Source of the DNA: Sphingomonadales bacterium
GTDB taxonomy: Bacteria; Pseudomonadota; Alphaproteobacteria; Sphingomonadales; Sphingomonadaceae
NCBI GenBank assembly: GCA_024636595.1
Contig: JAGXGT010000174.1
Coordinates: forward strand, 1-6,447
DNA: 6,447 nt
Reading direction: 5' to 3'
A model generated the notes under the pieces. It saw only the letters and a program-made list of their open reading frames with translations. It ran no database searches and was not told the origin of the DNA. The translations under genes were made by a program, and so were the position numbers. Shown one piece after another: positions 1-5,365 of this stretch (the stretch's first letter is position 1; each line of letters opens with the position of its first letter).

Positions 1-336
1 GACGAAATGCTCCGCGCGATGCGGCTGGTCGTCGACACCGGCCTGCACAGCAAGGGCTGGACGCGCGATCAGGCGATCCAGTATATGCTCGACAACAGCA
101 GCATGGGCAAAACCGATGCGACTGCCGAAGTCGAACGCTATATCGCGATCCCTTCGCAGGCGCTGGCTTACAAGATCGGTGCGCTGACCATCCAGCGGCT
201 GAAGAAGGAAGCCCAGGATGCGCTCGGTGACAAGTTCGATGTCCGCGAATTCCATAATCAGGTGCTGAACACCGGCGCGCTGCCAATGACGGTGCTGGAA
301 ACCAAGGTCCGCGACTGGATTGCTTCGCAGAGCTAG
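1..336 (+). CDS. DUF885 family protein, C-terminal fragment (5' end outside window)
   Basis: The reading frame is open from the first base (GAC GAA ATG), so the start lies upstream and only the last 111 codons are visible. The pattern RLVVDTGLHSKGWTRDQA, then EVERYIAIPSQALAYKIG, then FDVREFHNQVL-TGALP-VLE, matches the C-terminus of DUF885 (PF05960). These are usually proteins of roughly 580-620 residues, often with a signal peptide, distantly related to M32-type metallopeptidases. Many relatives have PGQA where this one has PSQA. The HExxH part of the family would lie outside the window, so catalytic competence cannot be judged. The last codons before the TAG share a 14-base identity with the intergenic repeat at 2135-2218. 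The family call is confident; no substrate is known to me. Confidence 0.88.
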   Translation, partial: DEMLRAMRLVVDTGLHSKGWTRDQAIQYMLDNSSMGKTDATAEVERYIAIPSQALAYKIGALTIQRLKKEAQDALGDKFDVREFHNQVLNTGALPMTVLETKVRDWIASQS

Positions 337-357
337 GCAATTTCCTCAACTAATCAT

Positions 358-405
358 TGCCCCTATACTTGGTTCCGAATTATACCGGAGTCAGGCATAG
401 GGGCA
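358..405 (+). promoter_or_regulatory. Long hairpin in the leader of the DUF1570/TPR gene, covering its ribosome binding site
   Basis: TGCCCCTAT (358-366) is perfectly complementary to ATAGGGGCA (397-405). In the same register pairing continues inward through 368-377/386-395, with three G-U pairs and one A-C mismatch at 367/396, leaving the 8-base loop AATTATAC. The only Shine-Dalgarno-like bases at correct spacing for the ATG at 411 are AGGGG (399-403), and they lie in the 3' arm. The hairpin could mask the ribosome site. Alternatively, with TTTTC following (406-410), it could be a weak terminator for the DUF885 gene. A -10-like TATACT (364-369) also lies in the 5' arm; if that is the real promoter, most of the hairpin would not be transcribed. 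The pairing is seen; the function is inferred. Confidence 0.6.
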
Positions 406-410
406 TTTTC

Positions 411-1922
411 ATGATCAGATCTTTCATTTTTTTCTGCTGCGCACTGTTGCTCGCCGCATTCCCGGCGCAGGCGGCGTGGCACGAGGCGAGCAGTGACCAT
501 TTCCTGATCTATTCGGATCAGAAGGAATCGGATGTCCGTTCATTTGCCGAACGCCTGGAGCGTTATCATGACGCGATGCGGTTTCTGTTCAATCGACCGG
601 CAGAGAAGCCCAGTCCATCCAATCGCGTGACTATTTATGCTGTCAACAGCGCCCGTGACGTGCGTGATCTCGCCGGCGGCGACAATAAATATCTGCAGGG
701 CTTCTATGTCCCGCGAGCAGGCGGTTCCCTCGCGATCATTCCGGAAGTCAAAACCGGGCGCTACGAACTCTCCGAATCCGAAGCCGTATTGCTACACGAA
801 TATGCCCATCATTTTCTGCTCAGCGCGTCGGCGCGGGCCTATCCCTTGTGGTTCAGCGAAGGCTATGCCGAATTCTTCGGCACCGCAAAATTCGACAGCG
901 ACGGCAGCGTTGGTCTGGGCCTTTCTTCCAAAAACCGCGCCTATGAACTGGCTCTCGCAAAGGACGTGCCGATCGATTTGATGCTCGATACGCAGGCCTA
1001 TCAGGCCAATAAATCGAAACGCTATGACAGCTTTTACGGTCAAAGCTGGGCGCTCTATCACATGCTGCATTTTTCTCCGGAGCGCAAAGGACAGATGGTT
1101 GCCTATCTGCTGGCCCTGGCTAAGGGAAAAGGCGAAATCGAGGCCGCCACCGAAGCCTTTGGCGACCTGTCGCAGCACGACAAGGATCTCGCCAGCTATC
1201 TCAAACAGCGCAAGATAACGACCTATAAAATTCCCCCAAAATATCTGAAGACCGGTGCGATCAATATCCGCCAGATGAACGCCGCCGAAGCCGAGATGAT
1301 GCCGATCCGCATCCGCTCCAAACGCGGCGTTGATGAAGAGGAAGCCGCCGCCTTGCTCCCCGAAGCCCGTGCGGTCGGCGCAAAATATCCCGGCGATCCG
1401 TTTGTCCAGTCGGCTTTGGCCGAGGCCGAATTTGATGCCGGCAATGACCGGGAAGCGATCGCGGCGGCGGACCGCGTCATCGCCGCCGATCCGAATCGGG
1501 TCAATGCCCATATCCAGAAAGGCTATGCGCTGGCCCGCATGGCGCCCGATGCGGAAGATTTCGATGCCGCATGGCAAGCGGCCCGGAGCCAGTTTGTCAA
1601 AGTGAACCGGATCGAAAATGACAATCCGATTCCGCTGATGCAATTCTATCTCAGCTACCGCCAACAAGGCATCACCCCGCCGGAAATAGCCGTCCAAGGC
1701 CTGCAGCGCGCGCTCGAGCTGGCACCCTATGATCCGCAGCTGCGCTGGATGAATGCCAACCAATATATGGCCGACGGCAAATATGCCTGGGCAGCGGTGA
1801 CACTGGGCCCGCTGGCCAACAGCCCGCACCCTTCCTCCCTCTCCGAAACGGCGCAGGCGCTAATGCAGGAAGCGGAAACGAAGGCCACAGAGATGGTGAA
1901 AGCGGAGCAGACTAGTGATTGA
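411..1922 (+). CDS. Exported DUF1570-like (peptidase MA-like) zinc metallopeptidase with TPR region
   Basis: This is a 503-residue protein. Residues 1-21 form a signal peptide (MIRS, hydrophobic core FIFFCCALLLAAF, then AQA-AW as likely signal peptidase I site), so it acts in the periplasm or outside. Residues 129-133 are HEYAH, an HExxH zinc site. WFSEGYAEFF follows at 147-156, where E150 is the probable third zinc ligand, as in gluzincins with WxxEGxAE. From about residue 303 to 490 there are helical repeats of TPR type (for example YPGDPFVQSALAEAEFDAGN and the next unit ending at AADPNRVNAHIQKGYALA). The frame stays open back to a TTG at 357, but those 18 extra codons lie in the hairpin and would bury the signal peptide; ATG 411 with AGGGG seven bases upstream is preferred. 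A role in periplasmic protein turnover or assembly is plausible, but the substrate is unknown. Confidence 0.87.
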   Translation: MIRSFIFFCCALLLAAFPAQAAWHEASSDHFLIYSDQKESDVRSFAERLERYHDAMRFLFNRPAEKPSPSNRVTIYAVNSARDVRDLAGGDNKYLQGFYVPRAGGSLAIIPEVKTGRYELSESEAVLLHEYAHHFLLSASARAYPLWFSEGYAEFFGTAKFDSDGSVGLGLSSKNRAYELALAKDVPIDLMLDTQAYQANKSKRYDSFYGQSWALYHMLHFSPERKGQMVAYLLALAKGKGEIEAATEAFGDLSQHDKDLASYLKQRKITTYKIPPKYLKTGAINIRQMNAAEAEMMPIRIRSKRGVDEEEAAALLPEARAVGAKYPGDPFVQSALAEAEFDAGNDREAIAAADRVIAADPNRVNAHIQKGYALARMAPDAEDFDAAWQAARSQFVKVNRIENDNPIPLMQFYLSYRQQGITPPEIAVQGLQRALELAPYDPQLRWMNANQYMADGKYAWAAVTLGPLANSPHPSSLSETAQALMQEAETKATEMVKAEQTSD

Positions 1923-1944
1923 TTCGAAGGCCACGTCATTGTTC

Positions 1945-2126
1945 CCCCTTCTCCCTTGAGGGAGAAGGATGTGAAGACTTGGTAGCTTGCTGCCTAGTCG
2001 CAGCTGGATGAGGGTGTACAATGCGGGTTTGGCGCGCGCCATCACCGGCAGAACGCCCTTATCCAACTTTGCCTAATCGCTTACGCGATAAGGCGCCGTA
2101 TCCTTCTCCCTCGCGGGAGAGGGGGG
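1945..2126. repeat. Palindromic repeat A: two inverted copies of a ~75-90 nt unit around a 12-bp palindrome
   Basis: The left half (1945-2035) and right half (2036-2126) are imperfect inverted copies meeting at TGGCGCGCGCCA (2030-2041), a perfect 12-bp palindrome. The best conserved blocks are the outer CTCCCnnGAGGGAGAAGGAT, itself a hairpin (1947-1956/1959-1968 on the left; 2105-2110/2115-2120 on the right), and the inner AGyTGGATrAGGGyG. Between them each half has a second hairpin with the same shape but different stem bases (1978-1997 and 2071-2094). No frame through it looks coding. It resembles recurrent intergenic repeats I associate with sphingomonad genomes, but I cannot confirm copy number. 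The first hairpin begins 24 nt after the TPR gene stop, so it may also help end that transcript, although there is no T-tract. Confidence 0.85.
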
Positions 2127-2134
2127 CTGCCTAG

Positions 2135-2218
2135 CCGTCATTGCGAGCGGAGCGCGGCAATCTAGAGCGTCGCTCACCGCACTGGATTGCTTCGTCGCTG
2201 CGCTCCTCGCAATGACGG
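2135..2218. repeat. Palindromic repeat B: CGTCATTGCGAG-type element with 13-bp terminal inverted repeats
   Basis: CCGTCATTGCGAG (2135-2147) and CTCGCAATGACGG (2206-2218) are perfect inverted repeats enclosing an 84-bp element. Pairing continues imperfectly inward: GAGCGGAGCG-CG-GCAATCTAGAGCG on the left matches the complement of CGCACTGGATTGCTTCG plus TCGCTGCGCTC on the right, with small gaps. The terminus CGTCATTGCGAG joined to GCAATCCAG is a very common intergenic repeat in alphaproteobacteria, as far as I recall. It is non-coding and carries no transposase. It may be a MITE- or REP-like sequence, but the mobilising enzyme is unknown to me. Confidence 0.85.
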
Positions 2219-2224
2219 AAGCTA

Positions 2225-2342
2225 AAGCCCCTCCCTTTTAAGGGAGGGGTTGGGGTGAGATATGAGGGAACTGGTTCGATACCAGTTTCTGAATTTGTGT
2301 TTGCGGCACCACCCCAACCCCTCCTCTGAAGAGGAGGGGCTT
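2225..2342. repeat. Palindromic repeat C: 33-bp inverted arms (AAGCCCCTCC...GGAGGGGCTT) with nested hairpins
   Basis: Bases 2225-2257 pair with 2310-2342 in a single register. The outer ten (AAGCCCCTCC/GGAGGGGCTT) and inner eight (TTGGGGTG/CACCCCAA) are perfect; in between there are two mismatches and three G-T pairs. Each arm can also fold on itself: 2228-2237 with 2240-2249, and 2318-2327 with 2330-2339. In the centre AACTGGT (2269-2275) pairs with ACCAGTT (2281-2287) around TCGAT. The element is non-coding, and I recognise its C/G-rich ends only as a generic sphingomonad intergenic repeat. It ends 157 bp before argE. Confidence 0.85.
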
Positions 2343-2372
2343 ATTGCAAAATTCCCTGTCCTACATCACACT

Positions 2373-2381
2373 TGTTATGAT
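2373..2381 (+). promoter_or_regulatory. argE: Possible extended -10 element upstream of argE
   Basis: TGTTATGAT reads as TGn followed by TATGAT, a good extended -10 (one mismatch to TATAAT). No convincing -35 lies 17 bp upstream (TTCCCT-like bases only), which extended -10 promoters can tolerate. A start near 2388 would give argE a leader of about 110 nt. This is the best sigma70-like match I see between repeat C and argE, but it is a single short motif. Confidence 0.3.
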
Positions 2382-2472
2382 AGTCATCCCCCATGACCAA
2401 AGCAAAATCCTTCCCCCGAAACCCGCCAATTTTCACCGATTTGAGGTCGGTCCGCTTTCTTTCTCTTAACAC

Positions 2473-2490
2473 TGTAAAGTTTGTAAAGTT
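2473..2490 (+). repeat. Perfect tandem 9-mer TGTAAAGTT x2 just before argE; possible operator or promoter part
   Basis: TGTAAAGTT occurs at 2473-2481 and again directly at 2482-2490, ending nine bases before the argE ATG. An almost identical string, AAAGTTGTAAAAG (3672-3684), overlaps the -35 region of the desaturase promoter, compared with AAAGTTTGTAAAG here (2476-2488). A duplicated recognition site for a regulator shared by both genes is one reading. Another is that TAAAGT (2484-2489) is a weak -10 giving an almost leaderless transcript. Repetition and position are seen; the role is inferred. Confidence 0.45.
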
Positions 2491-2499
2491 CATAGCCCG

Positions 2500-3660
2500 A
2501 TGACCGACACTCTCCTCACCTCCGCCCGCGAAATTCTCGCCACGCTGATCGCCTTCGACACCACCTCGCGGAACAGCAATCTCGCGCTGATCGCCTGGGT
2601 TGAGGATTATCTTGCCCAGCACGGCGTCGCTTCGACACGCGTGGTCAACGCCGACGCCTCCAAGGCCAATCTCTATGCCACCGTCGGGCCGAACGTCGAA
2701 GGCGGAATTATATTGTCCGGCCATAGCGATGTGGTCCCGGTCGACGGACAGGACTGGCAGACCAACCCCTGGACGGTAACCGAAGACAACGGCCTGCTGC
2801 ACGGACGCGGGACCTGCGACATGAAAGGGTTTCTCGCGCTCGCACTCGCCGCCGTGCCCTTGTTCAAAAAGGGCGCGAAGCCGGTGCATCTGGCGTTCAG
2901 CTATGACGAGGAAATCGGCTGCCTCGGCGCGCCGGCGATGATCGAAGCAATGGCGGCGAAGCTGCCCAAACCGGCGCTGGCGATTATCGGTGAACCGACG
3001 ATGATGAAGGTCATAACCGGGCACAAGGGGATCACCGTTCACGAAGTCGAGGTGCTGGGGCACGAAGCCCATTCGAGCCTGACCCATCTCGGCCTGTCCG
3101 CCAATATGGTGGCAGTGGAGCTGATGCACGATTTGGCCGAACTGGCGCGCGGTCTTTGGGAGAATGCCGATCCCGGCTCACCCTTCATCCCGCCCCATGC
3201 CACGCTGACCATCGGCAAAATGGAAGGCGGCACGGCAGCGAACATCCTTGCGCGCCGCGCCCATTTTGTCTTTGACCTGCGCTGCCCGCCGGGTGTCAAC
3301 CCGGAAGCCATATTGGGTCCGTTCAAGGCAAAAACTGTCGCGCTCGACGCCGAGATGAAGCAGGCTTTTCCCAAAGCCGGCGTCAACATCACCCGGCTAT
3401 CCAACGCCCCGCCAATGGCTCCCGCTGCCTCCCAGGAAGCGGAAGCCTTTGTCCGCCGGCTGACCGGCGACAATGGTCCGGCCGGAGTGGTTTCCTATGC
3501 CGCCGAGGCCGGACAGTTTCAGCAGGCCGGATTCGCCACCGTGATCTGCGGCCCCGGCTCGATCGAGCAGGCGCACCAGCCGAATGAATATCTGGCGGTC
3601 GAGCAGTTCGAGCGCGGTGCGGATTTCATGCTGCGGCTCGCCGAGGCGCTGAAGCCGTAG
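2500..3660 (+). CDS. argE: Acetylornithine deacetylase (peptidase M20 family)
   Basis: This 386-residue enzyme should hydrolyse N-acetyl-L-ornithine to ornithine and acetate in cytoplasmic arginine synthesis. The M20 di-zinc site is complete: H75 in SGHSDVVPVDG, bridging D107 in GRGTCDMKG, general base E137 and ligand E138 in SYDEEIGCLGAP, E165 in IGEPT, and H359 in CGPGSIEQAHQPNEYL. The inserted dimerisation domain runs roughly from KGITVHEVEVLGHEAHSS (about residue 176) to 290 and contains H191. Length and order fit ArgE of the alphaproteobacterial type. ATG 2500 is forced: the frame has a stop at 2467-2469, no GTG or TTG between, and the next Met falls inside the catalytic core. No Shine-Dalgarno precedes it. 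No other arg gene is adjacent. A different N-acyl amino acid deacylase of the same family is possible but less likely. Confidence 0.88.
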   Translation: MTDTLLTSAREILATLIAFDTTSRNSNLALIAWVEDYLAQHGVASTRVVNADASKANLYATVGPNVEGGIILSGHSDVVPVDGQDWQTNPWTVTEDNGLLHGRGTCDMKGFLALALAAVPLFKKGAKPVHLAFSYDEEIGCLGAPAMIEAMAAKLPKPALAIIGEPTMMKVITGHKGITVHEVEVLGHEAHSSLTHLGLSANMVAVELMHDLAELARGLWENADPGSPFIPPHATLTIGKMEGGTAANILARRAHFVFDLRCPPGVNPEAILGPFKAKTVALDAEMKQAFPKAGVNITRLSNAPPMAPAASQEAEAFVRRLTGDNGPAGVVSYAAEAGQFQQAGFATVICGPGSIEQAHQPNEYLAVEQFERGADFMLRLAEALKP

Positions 3661-3675
3661 CGTCAGCCGACAAAG

Positions 3676-3704
3676 TTGTAAAAGCCGCAGAAAACAGCTA
3701 TATT
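3676..3704 (+). promoter_or_regulatory. Sigma70-type promoter for the desaturase gene
   Basis: TTGTAA (3676-3681) and TATATT (3699-3704) are separated by exactly 17 bp. The -10 has five of six consensus bases and the -35 four of six. Transcription would begin near 3711, just before the ribosome binding site AAGGA (3715-3719) and ATG 3727, giving a very short leader. The 66-bp gap after argE has no clear terminator hairpin, so read-through from argE could add to expression. Confidence 0.6.
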
Positions 3705-3726
3705 ATAGGGAGAAAAGGATCGCATC

Positions 3727-4788
3727 ATGCCTGCCGTAAAAGCTGCCAAACCCAACGAGATTTTTGCCCGCGAAGAATGGGCCGCGCTGACTCGCGTCTC
3801 GCGCTGGCACGGGCTTTGGCTGACGGCGCACGGCTGGTTGATGGTGGCGCTTGTCACCGGCGGCACGGCGCTGCTCTGGCAATGGCACTGGCTGGCCGGG
3901 CTGATCGCAACCCCGGTCGCGCTGGTACTGGTCGGCGGACGGCAGCTGGGCCTGTCGATCCTGATGCACGAAGCGGCCCACGGCCTGCTCCACCCCAAGC
4001 GCAAGATCAACAATTTCGCCGGCCAGTGGCTGACCGGTTCGGCGACCGGCAGCGATCTGCACAGCTACCGCGCCTATCATCTGACCCATCACCGCTTCAC
4101 CCAGCAGAGTGAGGACCCTGACCTCGGCCTGTCCGCCGCTTTCCCGACAAGCAGGGCCAGCATGCAGCGCAAGGTCATCCGCGATCTGACCGGCCAGACC
4201 TTTCTCAAGCAGCGCGGCAATCAGTTTGCCGTGGCGTGGAAAGGTCTGCAGGCCATGCTGTCCGGTGCGCAGGACGCTGCTCCCGCGGCCAAACGCGACC
4301 ACTCGGCCGGCACCCCGCTCAACCGCAATGGCGCGGCTGGCGTAGCCGCACCCGTGGTCGATCTCGACGGTGCCAAACGGACGACACGCACCGTCGGGCG
4401 CTTCCTGCTGATCCAGCTTATCGTGCTGCTGGTCAGCCTGGCGACGCTGGGCATCGTACCGTTCCTGATCTGGCTAGCGGCGCTGGCGACCACCTTCCAG
4501 CTGATCCTGCGGATCCGCAATATCGCCGAACATGCCTGCACCACCACCGGCGGTGACGACCCGTTTAGCCATGCGCGCACCACCAAGGCAAATATGCTGA
4601 TGCGGATGACGCTGGCGCCATACTGGGTCAATTATCACAGCGAACATCATCTGTTCATGGGCGTACCCTGCTATAATCTGCCCAAGGCGCATGAGCTGCT
4701 GATCGCCAAGGGCTTTGGTCCGCGGATGACGATCGCGAACAGCTATGCCGAGGTCTTGCGCACCGTCACCACTCCGGTCGCGACCTAG
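3727..4788 (+). CDS. Membrane fatty acid desaturase family protein
   Basis: This 353-residue integral membrane protein has the three histidine clusters of the di-iron desaturase/hydroxylase family (PF00487): HEAAH (81-85), HLTHH (118-122) and HSEHH (304-308), plus H269 in RNIAEHAC. Hydrophobic segments lie around 32-75 and 224-262, placing the His boxes on the cytoplasmic side as in the family. Members insert double bonds into, or hydroxylate, acyl chains using O2 and an electron donor; substrate and position cannot be read from the sequence. A carotenoid or sphingolipid modifying enzyme of the same superfamily is an alternative. Residues about 178-216 form an Ala/Pro-rich polar stretch between boxes two and three. 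AAGGA lies seven bases before the ATG. Its stop overlaps the stop of the convergent DUF1003 gene. Confidence 0.88.
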   Translation: MPAVKAAKPNEIFAREEWAALTRVSRWHGLWLTAHGWLMVALVTGGTALLWQWHWLAGLIATPVALVLVGGRQLGLSILMHEAAHGLLHPKRKINNFAGQWLTGSATGSDLHSYRAYHLTHHRFTQQSEDPDLGLSAAFPTSRASMQRKVIRDLTGQTFLKQRGNQFAVAWKGLQAMLSGAQDAAPAAKRDHSAGTPLNRNGAAGVAAPVVDLDGAKRTTRTVGRFLLIQLIVLLVSLATLGIVPFLIWLAALATTFQLILRIRNIAEHACTTTGGDDPFSHARTTKANMLMRMTLAPYWVNYHSEHHLFMGVPCYNLPKAHELLIAKGFGPRMTIANSYAEVLRTVTTPVAT

Positions 4789-5324
4789 GCAGTCCGCAGC
4801 GCTGCCTTGATCTCGCCGAGGTCCGCTTCCAGCTTGGCGACCTTCTCGAGCATCAGCAGATCGATTTTTTCGTGCAGCCGAATGATATCAATTTCCGCCC
4901 GCAGATTGACCTCATAATCATGGGCTGCTGCGATCCGGTCCTTGTTGGAGGCCCGGTTCTGGCTCATCATGATGATCGGTGCCTGGATCGCGGCCAGCGT
5001 CGACAATATCAAGTTGAGAAAGATGAAGGGATAAGGATCAAAGGCAGTATCGAAGCGGCCCAGGAATTTCGAGTTCAGTACCATCCAGCCAAACAGCACG
5101 ATGGCAAACGCGATGATGAAGCCCCAAGACCCGCCGATTGCGGCAACCCGGTCGGACAGTCGCTCGCCAAAACCGGCCTGCTCGGCGGCCAATTCGCCGG
5201 CGTCATCCGCAACAATCTGCCGGGAGACAATCGCTTCTAGAACCCCGCGTTCCTCGGAAGAAAGCGCACCCACCGGCTTGTGCAGCAGTTGCTCGCTCAG
5301 TTGCTCGACTGTCCGCTTCATCAT
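4785..5324 (-). CDS. DUF1003 domain membrane protein
   Basis: This is a 179-residue protein. After a polar N-terminus, residues 48-150 match DUF1003 (PF06210): GFGERLSDRVAAIGGSW, a membrane segment at about 65-83, FDPYPFIFLNLILSTLAAIQAP (second segment about 98-120), then IIMMSQNRASNKDR and the conserved HDYEVNLRAE. Residues 141-177 form a charged amphipathic helix, probably a coiled coil (INL-spaced I, L and V). The family has no agreed biochemical function. The start is ATG-ATG at 5322-5324 and 5319-5321; GGAGG (complement of 5330-5334) is 5 nt from the first and 8 nt from the second, so either may be used. It begins 41 nt after the asparaginase stop and is probably co-transcribed with it. 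Its last four bases overlap the desaturase gene. Confidence 0.88.
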   Translation of the reverse strand: MMKRTVEQLSEQLLHKPVGALSSEERGVLEAIVSRQIVADDAGELAAEQAGFGERLSDRVAAIGGSWGFIIAFAIVLFGWMVLNSKFLGRFDTAFDPYPFIFLNLILSTLAAIQAPIIMMSQNRASNKDRIAAAHDYEVNLRAEIDIIRLHEKIDLLMLEKVAKLEADLGEIKAALRTA

Positions 5325-5365
5325 CTCGCCCTCCCAGTGACCAAATTTACATCTTCGAACCGATG

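Noticed and set aside
357..410. TTG at 357 as start of the metallopeptidase gene
   Set aside because: It would put 18 residues before a textbook signal peptide and lies in the hairpin arm; ATG 411 has better spacing to AGGGG.
792..1829. Open frame of 345 codons on the minus strand
   Set aside because: It lies wholly antisense to the metallopeptidase/TPR gene, has no recognisable motif, and reflects GC-rich third positions of the real gene.
1934..2143. CGTCATTG at 1934-1941 and 2136-2143 as a target-site duplication of repeat A
   Set aside because: The copies are not at the element edges (3 and 9 bp away), and the second is the terminus of repeat B; an 8-base match could be chance or a remnant of B.
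1945..2342. CRISPR array
   Set aside because: The repeats are inverted, of three different families and irregular length; there are no regularly spaced direct repeats with unique spacers.
2341..3129. Open frame of 262 codons on the minus strand
   Set aside because: Most of it is antisense to the N-terminal half of argE, whose M20 motifs are complete; no family resemblance is seen.
3661..3726. Rho-independent terminator after argE
   Set aside because: No GC-rich stem followed by a T-run is visible in the 66-bp gap.
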